Under the pieces are notes generated by a model, which searched no databases, was not told the origin of the DNA, and saw nothing but the letters and a program-made list of their open reading frames with translations. Shown one piece after another: positions 14,041 to 22,461 of a stretch of 22,610 nucleotides of DNA (positions are counted from its first letter, which is position 1; each line of letters begins with the position of its first letter). The position numbers and the translations under genes were made by a program. The stretch is from Spirochaetaceae bacterium (lineage in GTDB: Bacteria; Spirochaetota; Spirochaetia; Treponematales; Breznakiellaceae), in NCBI GenBank assembly GCA_031284645.1, contig JAITXS010000003.1, forward strand, positions 1-22,610, read 5' to 3'.

Positions 14041-16557
14041 ATGACAGAACGAAATGGTGGCGGTGAAGAAATTTTACCGCGAAAATTGCCGATTGTGCCG
14101 CTTTTAGGCCGTCCGATTTTTCCGGGTGTTTTTACTCCGGTTATGATAACTAATCCGGTTGACGTAAAGCTCATTGATGAGACGATGGCGGGCGAGGCTG
14201 TGATTGGACTTGTTCTTGCCGAGAAAGAATCGGACAAACCTTCGATTGACGATCTGTACCGGATTGGTACATCCGCAAAAATTGTAAAAAAAATTAATCT
14301 GCCGGACGGTGGTGTTAATATTTTTATCTCAACATTACAGCGGTTTAAGATTATAAGAAGTTTACGCAAGGCAGATCCTATTATCGCGGTGATAGAATAT
14401 CTTGAAGATAAAGAAGATAACACGTCTGAAGTTAAGGCTTTAACCCGCGCACTTATCTCCGAAATGAAGCAGATATCCGAAAATAATCCGCTTTTTTCCG
14501 AGGAAATGCGTCTTAACATGGTTAATATTGATAATCCGGGCAAGATCGCGGATTTTAGCGCGAGTATTCTTAATATCGAAAAAAAAGAACAGCAGAAGAT
14601 TTTAGAGACTATCAATGTCCGTGTGCGTATGGAAAACGTACTTGTTTTTATCAAAAAAGAACAGGATATTATCAGGATTCAAAAAAGAGTTCAGCATGAA
14701 ATAAATCAAAAAGTTGAAAAAAATCAGCGTGAGTATTTCCTGAAAGAAGAATTGAAGGCGATAAAAACAGAGCTTGGCCTGCCTTCGGATACAAAATCTT
14801 CGGAATATAATCGTTTTAAAGAGCAGTTTGCAAAATTCAAATTTGAGGGTGAAATAAAAGAGACTGTTGATCAAGAATTGGAAAAATTTAATTTAATGGA
14901 GTCTAATTCAGCAGAATTTGTCGTTACGCGTAATTATCTGGATTGGATATCTGTACTGCCTTGGCCGGATCCTCCGGCTGAACACATTGATTTACATTCC
15001 GCGACGAATATTCTTGAAAATGATCATTATGGTCTTAAAGATGTCAAAAGCCGTATCATTGAATATCTTGCCGTGCGTAAACTACGCAAAGACAACAGGG
15101 GTTCTATACTCTGTTTGGTAGGCCCTCCGGGTGTGGGAAAAACATCGGTGGGACGCTCGGTGGCACGTGCTTTGGGTAAAGGATTCTTCCGCTTTAGTGT
15201 CGGCGGCATGAGAGATGAGGGCGAAATCAAAGGGCACCGCAGAACCTATATCGGCGCTATGCCGGGAAAAATAATTCAAGGCTTAAAGATTGTCAAAACA
15301 AAATCTCCGGTTTTTATGATTGATGAAATCGACAAGATGGGGGAGAGTCATAGCGGAGATCCTTTAAGCGCACTCCTTGAAGTACTCGACCCCGAGCAAA
15401 ATTATAGTTTCCGTGATCATTATCTGGACCTGCCTTTTGATGTATCGCGGGTGTTTTTTATTGTTACGGCAAACACGCTTGACCGTATCCCGGGCCCGCT
15501 GCTTGATAGAATGGAAGTGATCGAATTACCCGGTTACATAGACACGGAAAAACTGGAAATCGCGAAGAATTATCTTGTTCCGAAAAGTCTTGAAAAAAAC
15601 GGCTTGAAAAAAAATCAGGTTAAATGGCCACGGGAATCACTGCTCTATATCGCGAACGGTTATGCCCGCGAAGCCGGGGTGCGCAATTTTGAAAAGAATC
15701 TTGACAAGGTACACCGTAAATTAGCAAAGATTATTGTTGAAAAACAGGAAGCGGAAGCAGGAGAGCCCAACGAAAAAAGCTCGGCTGCGGAAGAATCTGA
15801 TTATAAAGCAAAAACAAAAACAAATTCTCAGGCCGGGGATAAAACCGGTGAAGATAAATTTATTATCGATAAAAAAATAATAGAGGAAGATCTTGGTAAA
15901 CCGATTTTTCCCGAGGGCGTCTATAAAAAAGCAGACAAAGCCGGTATGTCTATGGGACTTGCGTGGACAAGCATGGGTGGCGATACCCTGCTTATCGAGG
16001 CGACCTCCATCCCCGGCAAGGGCGGGCTCACTCTAACCGGCAAGATGGGTACCGTGATGAAAGAATCCGCAACGATAGCGATGACCTATGCCCGAAAACT
16101 TGCCTGTGAAGTATACGGCGTCCGCACAAAATGGTTTGAGAGAAATCACATTCATCTTCATATACCGGAGGGCGCAACGCCGAAAGACGGCCCTTCGGCC
16201 GGTATTACTATGGCAATCGCCCTGCTTTCACTTTTTCGAAACAAAGTTATCAAGCAGCAGCTTGCGATGACCGGCGAATTAAGCCTCAGCGGACAAGTTC
16301 TTCCCATCGGCGGCTTAAAAGAAAAAAGCGTTGCCGCGCAGCGTAACAAAGCTAAACATATTATTATTCCCAAACAAAATCTCCGCGATTTGGATGAAAT
16401 CCCCGATATCGTAAAGAGCGGTGTAGAATTTCATCCTGTTGAACGCTTTGAAGAAGTCGTGGCGCTCTCATTCGGAGAAGAGGAGTGCAGCGCCGCCCCT
16501 CCTGTGGCACGGCGAAAGCGTAAGCCCGAAGCAGATGCCAAACCGAAGAGCAAATGA
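14041..16557 (+). CDS. lon: ATP-dependent protease Lon
   Basis: This 838-residue LonA-type AAA+ protease degrades misfolded and regulatory proteins in the cytoplasm. Parts in order: LON substrate-binding domain (about 18-215), coiled region (215-310), AAA+ module with Walker A GPPGVGKT (361-368) and Walker B VFMIDEID (424-431), and protease domain (about 615-815). The catalytic Ser719 is in GPSAG and Lys762 in GGLKEK, with the same 43-residue spacing as E. coli S679/K722. An in-frame TAG at 14035-14037 makes the ATG at 14041 the earliest possible start. Only a weak ribosome site is seen. Unusual parts are a charged insert at about 565-606 between the AAA+ lid and the protease domain, and a basic Lys-rich tail (RRKRKPEADAKPKSK). 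Similar G/C-rich repeats flank the gene on both sides. Confidence 0.97.
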   Translation: MTERNGGGEEILPRKLPIVPLLGRPIFPGVFTPVMITNPVDVKLIDETMAGEAVIGLVLAEKESDKPSIDDLYRIGTSAKIVKKINLPDGGVNIFISTLQRFKIIRSLRKADPIIAVIEYLEDKEDNTSEVKALTRALISEMKQISENNPLFSEEMRLNMVNIDNPGKIADFSASILNIEKKEQQKILETINVRVRMENVLVFIKKEQDIIRIQKRVQHEINQKVEKNQREYFLKEELKAIKTELGLPSDTKSSEYNRFKEQFAKFKFEGEIKETVDQELEKFNLMESNSAEFVVTRNYLDWISVLPWPDPPAEHIDLHSATNILENDHYGLKDVKSRIIEYLAVRKLRKDNRGSILCLVGPPGVGKTSVGRSVARALGKGFFRFSVGGMRDEGEIKGHRRTYIGAMPGKIIQGLKIVKTKSPVFMIDEIDKMGESHSGDPLSALLEVLDPEQNYSFRDHYLDLPFDVSRVFFIVTANTLDRIPGPLLDRMEVIELPGYIDTEKLEIAKNYLVPKSLEKNGLKKNQVKWPRESLLYIANGYAREAGVRNFEKNLDKVHRKLAKIIVEKQEAEAGEPNEKSSAAEESDYKAKTKTNSQAGDKTGEDKFIIDKKIIEEDLGKPIFPEGVYKKADKAGMSMGLAWTSMGGDTLLIEATSIPGKGGLTLTGKMGTVMKESATIAMTYARKLACEVYGVRTKWFERNHIHLHIPEGATPKDGPSAGITMAIALLSLFRNKVIKQQLAMTGELSLSGQVLPIGGLKEKSVAAQRNKAKHIIIPKQNLRDLDEIPDIVKSGVEFHPVERFEEVVALSFGEEECSAAPPVARRKRKPEADAKPKSK

Positions 16558-16564
16558 ATGAATA

Positions 16565-16626
16565 AAGGTTTTGGGGAAAGGGTAGCAGCTGGCTGATATG
16601 ACTCTACCCTATTACCCCAGACCCTA
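16565..16626. repeat. G/C-rich inverted repeat between lon and a convergent lipoprotein gene
   Basis: A G-rich left arm (GGTTTTGGGGAAAGGGTAG, 16567-16585) pairs imperfectly with CTACCCTATTACCCCAGACC (16604-16623). The 13-mer TACCCCAGACCCT (16613-16625) is the exact reverse complement of 13690-13702 in the repeat cluster upstream of lon. It fills the whole 73-base gap between two convergent genes and could serve as a bidirectional terminator. Confidence 0.7.
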
Positions 16627-16630
16627 AACT

Positions 16631-17449
16631 CTATTCACTCCAATATTCAAATATCCATATATCTTTTTTACAACGAAGGATTCCTTTCGGGCAAAAATAA
16701 AGATCAACAGTAGAGCTTACTTGCAGGACTGTTTTTTTCTCTTTTTCCCAGGCAAACGCTCCGGCAAAGGGAGAAGTCCCCATCCACGGACCGTCCTCGG
16801 GAATATCAATGGTATAATTTTCTGTTTTACCGGGGATGATTTTAAGCGCGGAAAAACCCGAAGCCACTGTTTTTTTCGCGATGTCTTTCCAGTCGGCAAG
16901 CCAGGGGTCTGCACGTATTGTGATGTTTAATTTTTCCTCATCGCGAAAAAGTGTCCTAAAGCGTTTCCAGTCAAAATATTGGGGCCGGCGTTTGTCGTTA
17001 TCTCCCTTGGAAAGTTCTCGATAGAACACTGCATCAACGCCGCCTTGCCAGCTTAAACTGATTTTTCCATCTACAACATCAAGCGGATAAATCGCGCCGC
17101 AGGGTTTCATGACCCCGGGAGAAATATCACGGGAACTCCAGTAGGGATAGGCAATCACAGGATGAGTCCAGCCATCCAAAAGACTTACGGAAAGAGAAAA
17201 AGCTTCCGTGTCTGCCCATGCAACGGCACCGTCTTTATTGACCCATTCAATATGCCAGCGAGGCGGTCCCAGGATTTCAGCCCATACAAGCGGAATATCC
17301 GGCATTTCAAGTCTGTATTCCGGATACAATACATCTTCCTGACATGCGCCCAAAAAGATCAACAACACAAACAGCAGCACATGACCTTTACGAATAAATC
17401 GACCGCATCCCGAGAAATTTCGGGAAAAGAAAAAATAGAGCATTTTCAT
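16631..17449 (-). CDS. Lipoprotein of unknown function, 272 residues
   Basis: The N-terminus is basic and aromatic, then a hydrophobic stretch ends in IFLGAC, giving Cys36 as the lipidated residue. This signal is longer than usual (35 residues). The ATG at 17449 is the first available start and the third codon is also ATG; no ribosome site is clear, so the true start may differ slightly. The mature part begins with an acidic stretch and looks beta-rich, with many Trp residues: PLVWAEILGPPRWHIEWVNK, SLLDGWTHPVIAYPYWSS, and near the C-terminus FAGAFAWEKEKKTVLQVSS with CPKGILRCKKDIWIFEYW. This pattern suggests a beta-sandwich or propeller-like lipoprotein on the periplasmic or cell surface. No known family is recognised. 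It is convergent with lon. Confidence 0.76.
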   Translation of the reverse strand: MKMLYFFFSRNFSGCGRFIRKGHVLLFVLLIFLGACQEDVLYPEYRLEMPDIPLVWAEILGPPRWHIEWVNKDGAVAWADTEAFSLSVSLLDGWTHPVIAYPYWSSRDISPGVMKPCGAIYPLDVVDGKISLSWQGGVDAVFYRELSKGDNDKRRPQYFDWKRFRTLFRDEEKLNITIRADPWLADWKDIAKKTVASGFSALKIIPGKTENYTIDIPEDGPWMGTSPFAGAFAWEKEKKTVLQVSSTVDLYFCPKGILRCKKDIWIFEYWSE

Positions 17450-17829
17450 GAATATACTTATAGGCTTAACCGTGTATGGCGCTTTAATAGCGAAAGGAAT
17501 TTTTAAAAAATAACCGGAGGGGAATGGAGATCTCCTGGAAACATAAAGTCAATAAAGCATCATACTCTAGTTCTGTGATCATCCACACTGATGCTCATTC
17601 GGTAAAAATCTGTAGATAACTTTCTTTTATAAGTGTGTCGTTAATTATGCACTGTGCAGAGGCACCGCATAAAAACCTTGCGCGTCCATTGACCAAAAAA
17701 AGTCCATGTCTTATGATATTTTATGCCATAATATCTTATGGAATAATAATACATTCTCTATTAAGGAGTTAGGCTGGGAAGACCCGCTTTTATACAGAAA
17801 CGGAAGTAGTTTGCCTCAGCCGTTTATCA
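17450..17829. other. Intergenic/uncertain stretch between the lipoprotein and the membrane protein
   Basis: The first part (17450-17705) holds no convincing gene. A 31-codon frame at 17524 has GGAGGGGA directly against its ATG, too close to be ideal. An AT-rich inverted repeat GATATT/AATATC lies near 17712-17733. An open frame from 17706 (67 codons to 17909) encodes SIKELGWEDPLLYRNGSSL and then a good hydrophobic helix; it may be the 5' part of the membrane-protein gene, out of frame with the rest. Confidence 0.4.
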
Positions 17830-18507
17830 ATGTTATTTTTTTGTCTGTTTTGGCTTCCGCTTTGTTTTATTCTTTGGAAAGAAATACGGCCAAAATGTTC
17901 AGGCTATAATGCGGAAGCTGTTTTTTTTGAAAAAATATGTGCGCTTATCACAGGAAGCCTTATGGCGATTATCCGGTTTTTTTCAGTAAATTTCGTATCC
18001 GCGTACGGATTTTCATTTTCCCGTTATGTCAGTGCTTTTGTTGATTTTGCCTCGCTCCCTGTTGTGGTCTCACTTCTGGTCTGCATAGTCTTCTACAAAG
18101 TCCAAACTAAGATATTCAAGCGTCTCTTCACGCCGGATTTTACGGGCTTCATCCTGATTTCGCTTATACCGGTTCTTTTGGTCTGTGCAATACGCTGGGG
18201 CACGAGTAAAAACCCCCTGCTGTTAGTACTGGTTCCGGTGCTTTGGAGCGCAACTGCCGTTGGTTTCTATCCCTTGTTCACTTTTATTTTTAAAAGGCCC
18301 GGGGTAAGGCGCTTGATTTGCGGGATAGCCGCCATTGCGGCTCTGCCTTGTTTAGCTGCCGCGGTCTGGTGGCAATTTTTTATTCAGGAAAACCTCAACG
18401 CATTTATTTTACTTTTTATCCTGCTGGTTCCGGCGATTCTTACGATCTGCTTTCTGATGAGGGGCAATTTTTCAATTAAAAAGATTCCAAAAGATTTTGA
18501 AGGATAG
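17830..18507 (+). CDS. Multi-pass membrane protein, possibly frameshifted at its 5' end
   Basis: The product has about six hydrophobic segments, for example FASLPVVVSLLVCIVFYK, FILISLIPVLLVCAI, LLLVLVPVLWSATAVGFYPL and AFILLFILLVPAILTICFL, so it is an integral membrane protein of unknown function. Three starts are possible. The ATG at 17830 has no ribosome site. The ATG at 17962 has AGGAAG 4 bases upstream and gives 181 residues. A third possibility is an upstream start in another frame from 17706, joined by a +1 shift at the T7 run 17836-17842; one T fewer would merge both frames into about 267 residues. The 3' end overlaps the convergent M23 peptidase gene by 32 bases. The hydrophobic C-terminal 180 residues are convincing; the N-terminus is not settled. 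Confidence 0.6.
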   Translation: MLFFCLFWLPLCFILWKEIRPKCSGYNAEAVFFEKICALITGSLMAIIRFFSVNFVSAYGFSFSRYVSAFVDFASLPVVVSLLVCIVFYKVQTKIFKRLFTPDFTGFILISLIPVLLVCAIRWGTSKNPLLLVLVPVLWSATAVGFYPLFTFIFKRPGVRRLICGIAAIAALPCLAAAVWWQFFIQENLNAFILLFILLVPAILTICFLMRGNFSIKKIPKDFEG

Positions 18508-19522
18508 CCCTTCTATCCGGAAGCGGGCGGGCAACGAAAACATCAGGGTCAGCGTTTTCCGTTGAAACACGGATTTCCCAGTGAAGGTGAGGCCCTGTCG
18601 CAAGTCCGGTCGCACCGGAGAATCCAATCAGTTCCCCGCACAAGACCTGATCGCCCTCTTTTACTTTGATACTTTCAAGATGATAGTAGATCGAGTACAC
18701 TCCGGGGAGGTGTTCAATAATCACGGAATTGCCGGTAACAATACGGGGAGAGGCGAGCATTACCCTGCCGTCCGCGGCACTGTACACCGCGCTTCCTTTC
18801 GGCACCGCATAATCTATGCCCGCGTGAGTTGCCGTATCACTTGTCCCGTCGGCATAGCGGTAAACACGTCTGTCGCCGAAAAAACTTGATCGTCTTGTCT
18901 CTGCCGGAACCGGCGTGATAAAGGGCGCTGTCGAGTATATTTCTGATCCTGTCGTGGAAAGTATGGCCCAGAGCCGCTTGGCTTCCGCAGTTTTTTTGGG
19001 ATCAGGGCTCACTCGCAGAGTCGTATTCTGTTGATTAAGCGGAATAATTTCCGATATAAATTCACGCTCCCGAATTGTAAACGGAATTTCTGCGAGTACG
19101 CTGCTTCCCTCCTTAATCCGAACACGGGTTTTGCCGGAAAGCGCTGTTGAGGGCGGAGTTAACAGGGCAATCCATGCGCCATGCCCGTCTTCGTCCAGCG
19201 GGGATGCCCAAAAATATCCGGTCGATATTTTTTTACCGGCGCTGCTGTAAAGCTCGGCATACGTGTTTTGCCCTGTTTTTTCTTCTACTTTACCCAGAAC
19301 CGGCACATAAACCACGGCAAACGGCTCACCGGGCGCGGCTTCCTGAGGAATCGCCATAAAAGACTCGGTCTTTATGTTTTCCCACCGGATGCTTTGCTCT
19401 TTTTCAAGAGGATATCTTGCATCTTCCTGTTTTTCACCGGCAAGCGGTACAGAACTACAGGCTGTCAGGGTAAAACAAACAATTAAACAGATAAGGTATC
19501 GTGTTGTCTCTTTATGTTTCAT
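18476..19522 (-). CDS. M23 family metallopeptidase lipoprotein (LytM/EnvC type)
   Basis: This 348-residue lipoprotein has a C-terminal M23 domain, either a zinc endopeptidase that cleaves peptidoglycan cross-links or a regulator of amidases. The frame is open to 19678, inside recJ, but the ATG at 19522 gives a proper signal (CLIVCFTLTAC, Cys22 lipidated) and avoids a long overlap. Residues about 25-200 are a beta-rich N-terminal part (EAAPGEPFAVVYVPVLGKVE, SVLAEIPFTIREREFISEII). The catalytic domain shows H233 and D237 in HAGIDYA, H281 in YYHLE and H312/H314 in PHLHWEI. All zinc and general-base residues are kept, so it is probably an active enzyme. It starts 52 bases after recJ and is probably co-transcribed with it. 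Its stop overlaps the convergent membrane-protein gene. Confidence 0.9.
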   Translation of the reverse strand: MKHKETTRYLICLIVCFTLTACSSVPLAGEKQEDARYPLEKEQSIRWENIKTESFMAIPQEAAPGEPFAVVYVPVLGKVEEKTGQNTYAELYSSAGKKISTGYFWASPLDEDGHGAWIALLTPPSTALSGKTRVRIKEGSSVLAEIPFTIREREFISEIIPLNQQNTTLRVSPDPKKTAEAKRLWAILSTTGSEIYSTAPFITPVPAETRRSSFFGDRRVYRYADGTSDTATHAGIDYAVPKGSAVYSAADGRVMLASPRIVTGNSVIIEHLPGVYSIYYHLESIKVKEGDQVLCGELIGFSGATGLATGPHLHWEIRVSTENADPDVFVARPLPDRRAILQNLLESF

Positions 19523-19574
19523 ATTTTCATTTTGCGGCGGACTAAAACTTGAGGCCGGCCGCATTGGATCCGCC

Positions 19575-21710
19575 TTACGATATTTTTGTTTTTTCAATAT
19601 CGGTGATGATAAGCTGTGGGTTTTCCATGCCGTTAAAAAAATTACGCCTGACCACAAAAATAAGATCAACAAGATCACCTATTTCCAATTCCCCGCTTAC
19701 TTTGTCCGCTGCGCCCCAATATAATGCAGGCCACTTATATTTTCCGGTATCCAGCGTGAGTTTTGCGTGTTTTGATTCTACCTTGCCGATATAATTTATG
19801 TCGGCAACTTTAAGCGCACGCGCTAAAAACTGAATCTCTCTATTTCCTTTGCCAAAAGGCTCAAGCCTGTCGGTAACTTTTAACAGCTCGGGACTTAAAT
19901 ACATAAGAGGTAATTCCGCATCTATTTCGATGATATCGGATTCTTCGCTGAGTTCAATAGTTTTTGAAAAATCTTGCAGGCGTTTGAGGAATTCATCGAG
20001 ATCTTCTTTTTTAAGACTAAAGCCCGCAGCATATTCATGACCGCCTGAGTCAACAAAAAGATCGTGCCCCAGATCAAGAACAGACTGTAAATCATAACCT
20101 CGTGTCGAACGCATGGAACCGGTCACAATATCATTATTACATGATAAAACAAGAGCGGGAGTTTTATATTTATTGCATAGCCGGTTTGCCATTACGCCGG
20201 TTACGCCGCGTTTTATATCATCTCCCGAGGCAAAGGCAAAAGAAGGGCCGTAGCGCTCTTTATTTTCTTCGGCGCGCGGCAGGGTGATATCCCATGTTTT
20301 ATCAGCTAATTCCCGGCGCTCCTCATTAAGCGCTTTTATACGTTTGGTAAGTTGTCCCCGCTCGCCTAAATCAGTTGACAAGAGCAGTTTAAGCGGAAGA
20401 TCACCTGCTCCCAGTCTTCCGGCAGAATTCATGACCGGCGTTAACTGCCATGATATATCTGTCGCGGAAAGTTTGGGGGATTTTAAATTCAGCTCATTGA
20501 GCAGGTCTGCGATTCCTGCCCGCGGTTTTTTGAGAAGGGCCGAAAGCCCGCATTTAACGATAATTCTATTTTCATCTTCAAGCGGCATTAAGTCGGCAAT
20601 GGTACCGATTGCGGCAAGCTGGAGATCCTCATCATCTTCGGGAGTAAAGATTTTTTCTTTTTTATGAACACAAGAAACAAAAAGATTAAAAAGCACATCC
20701 ACTTCGCTTAAAGGCTGTGATGTGTAAAGCGCTATACGTGAAATATCTTTTAAACGTAAAAGGCTTTTCCCCCGCGTCTGAGGAATCTCTGAGCTGATAA
20801 GCGGCACAATGTCTAACATTGAAAATTCAACGGCGCGTCCGAATATTTTTTCAAGCGTCATCTTTTGTAAGGCTTCGTCATAGACAAAGATTTGCTGTCC
20901 TTCCAAAAAACGCGGTAATCGTGTCTCGCTGATTTTTATCGCACCGGGAATAATGAGCTCGCTTAAGCGGTCAAGAACAGCAAGGTTTTTTGTTTTTATA
21001 ATTTCAACAAGGTACGAATCATCATTCGCCGGCACCGTGTTTAAAAGACAGATATTCTCATTATAAAAACTGCTTTTTAGAGCAAAACGCAGGGCCGAAA
21101 CCAGTTTGTACGCAACGCCGCAGCCGGCAAGATCTTGAAACGGATACAAATAGCGGTTATCTTTTCTTAATTTCGGATTAACAATGGAATATGCTTCAGG
21201 CAGGCTTTCTTGCGGCTTATGATGATCAGTTACGATAACATCTATATTTAATTCGTTTGCCCGTTTTATTTCGTTAAAATTCGTGACTCCGCAGTCAACA
21301 GTAAGAATTAAGGTGACATAATTTTTTGCGGCCTCTTCAACGGCGTCTATTGACAGGCCATAAGACTCATCCCCGAGCGGAAGCTTCCATGTAACGTCAA
21401 GTCCTATGTTCACGAGAAAATTGCCGAGAATAGCAAGACTTGTTATCCCGTCCGTGTCCCGGTCGCCGAATATCAAAACCTTTTCGTTTTCTTCTTTTGC
21501 AGCAAGAATACGTTCAACAGCATCTTCCATCCCGGGAATCTCAAAAGGATTCCGTAAGTAACGTTTATCATCTTCCAGATAAAAAAGAAGTTCTTCTCCG
21601 GAGGTAATACCACGTCTAATCAGTATAGAAGCTGTAATCAAATCGCAGTCGTATTTCGCGGCAATTTCCCTGACAAGTTCACCCGGAGCATCCTTCTTGT
21701 TCCATTTCAT
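19575..21710 (-). CDS. recJ: Single-stranded-DNA exonuclease RecJ with internal insertion
   Basis: RecJ is a 5'-3' single-strand exonuclease acting in recombination and mismatch or base-excision repair. The DHH phosphoesterase motifs are intact: FGDRDTDG (D83, D85, D87), LTVDCG (D139), TDHH (162-164), and AIGTIADLMPLEDENR (from 367). NSAGRLG (428-434) follows, and the DHHA1 signature GGHEYAAGF lies at 556-564. An OB-like C-terminal domain fills about 595-705. The start ATG at 21710 has AAGGA about 9 bases upstream. The protein is 711 residues, against roughly 570 usual for the family. The excess sits between the AGCGVAYKLV helix (197-204) and AIGTIAD (367), where about 150 extra residues are inserted. 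The M23 lipoprotein follows downstream. Confidence 0.95.
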   Translation of the reverse strand: MKWNKKDAPGELVREIAAKYDCDLITASILIRRGITSGEELLFYLEDDKRYLRNPFEIPGMEDAVERILAAKEENEKVLIFGDRDTDGITSLAILGNFLVNIGLDVTWKLPLGDESYGLSIDAVEEAAKNYVTLILTVDCGVTNFNEIKRANELNIDVIVTDHHKPQESLPEAYSIVNPKLRKDNRYLYPFQDLAGCGVAYKLVSALRFALKSSFYNENICLLNTVPANDDSYLVEIIKTKNLAVLDRLSELIIPGAIKISETRLPRFLEGQQIFVYDEALQKMTLEKIFGRAVEFSMLDIVPLISSEIPQTRGKSLLRLKDISRIALYTSQPLSEVDVLFNLFVSCVHKKEKIFTPEDDEDLQLAAIGTIADLMPLEDENRIIVKCGLSALLKKPRAGIADLLNELNLKSPKLSATDISWQLTPVMNSAGRLGAGDLPLKLLLSTDLGERGQLTKRIKALNEERRELADKTWDITLPRAEENKERYGPSFAFASGDDIKRGVTGVMANRLCNKYKTPALVLSCNNDIVTGSMRSTRGYDLQSVLDLGHDLFVDSGGHEYAAGFSLKKEDLDEFLKRLQDFSKTIELSEESDIIEIDAELPLMYLSPELLKVTDRLEPFGKGNREIQFLARALKVADINYIGKVESKHAKLTLDTGKYKWPALYWGAADKVSGELEIGDLVDLIFVVRRNFFNGMENPQLIITDIEKTKIS

Positions 21711-21767
21711 TTCTTACATCCTTCTCCACGTAACTCAAAATTGTAATTCATAAGTGATGGGTTCACA

Positions 21768-21833
21768 AGGGGCCGACAGGGGCCGACAGGGAATCGGCAG
21801 ATTCTCAGGAGAGAGAATTTCTGAGAAGAGGTA
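21768..21833. repeat. 10-base tandem duplication and hairpins next to the transposase remnant
   Basis: GGCCGACAGG occurs twice in tandem (21771-21780, 21781-21790), preceded by AGG. The second copy also forms GCCGA/TCGGC (21782-21798). Just after it TTCTCAG is repeated inverted as CTGAGAA around 12 bases (about 21802-21827). This stretch separates recJ from the decayed mobile element and may hold the remains of its end. Confidence 0.55.
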
Positions 21834-21845
21834 AGGGGTCTCCGT

Positions 21846-22420
21846 ATGCCTAAAAATAAAACCCAGACCAAAGTACAAACGCACTTTTCCCCTGATACGC
21901 GCGCTGGCCCCCGGATTCTTTGCATTTGACACGGTGGCGCACTGCGGGGCGTCGGTAAGCGGGCATTTCAACAAAACCTTGACCGGAATGGACGTGTATT
22001 CCGGCTGGATCGGGGAGCGGGTGCTGCTGAATGCCGCAAACCGCTGGGTGCAGGAGGCAATCCCGAATATCCAAAGCGAGCTTCCCTTCCCGATGAAGGG
22101 GTCGCACTATGACAACGACATTAGGAGAACGGGCGCTACAAAAAGGTCTACGGGAAGACTCCGGGAACGCCGTGCGAACGGCCCTTGGATCCGCCGGATG
22201 CTTCACAGAAGTGCAAAGCCGAATTGCTCTGCGGAGGAAAGGGCTTTACAAGCCGGTGGTTTTGAACAGCGGTCTGAACGAAGCGGTCGAACAGCTCTTG
22301 CATCTAAACCGGGAAAAAGTTTATGCTCAAGACGCCCCCTGTCAGGAGGCTGGTCAGGCCGTGTGGCCTGATTTCGCCTGGGTTTTAGTTTCCGGGCAAC
22401 CGACCCTTCTCGGCTAGAAA
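21846..22420 (+). pseudogene. Decayed DDE integrase-type transposase (ISNCY/IS1202-like)
   Basis: Three frames must be joined to recover homology. Frame from 21910: PGFFAFDTVAHCG, then FNKTLTGMDVYSGW, and RWVQEAIPNIQSELPFPMKG. This is the first Asp region of integrase-like transposases in which the canonical text reads DTVAHCG...TLTLTDVYTGW...ALPFPL-G. The second-Asp segment (usually DSDNGSEFIN) is broken: a deletion leads from about 22125 straight into RYKKVYGKTPGTPCERP (another frame, from 22134) and then LYKPVVLNSGLNEAVEQLLH (third frame, from about 22245), which match the C-terminal tail. Most of the catalytic core is missing, so it is inactive. The reading before 21910 (from an ATG at 21846) may be an N-terminal scrap. 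A TCAGGCC/GGCCTGA hairpin lies at 22354-22371. Family name is by pattern recognition. Confidence 0.78.
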
Positions 22421-22461
22421 AATTTTTAGGCAATGTGTGCGCTTGATAAAAGGGGATTTAT

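Noticed and set aside
13938..14654. 238-codon open frame antisense to lon
   Set aside because: Ser/Ile-rich translation is a reading-frame shadow of lon, which has all expected motifs.
17524..17619. 31-codon frame behind GGAGGGGA
   Set aside because: The ribosome-like site touches the ATG and the peptide has no recognisable feature; kept only as a note.
19523..19678. Longer start of the M23 peptidase inside recJ
   Set aside because: The extra 52 residues overlap recJ and displace the clear lipoprotein signal that starts at 19522.
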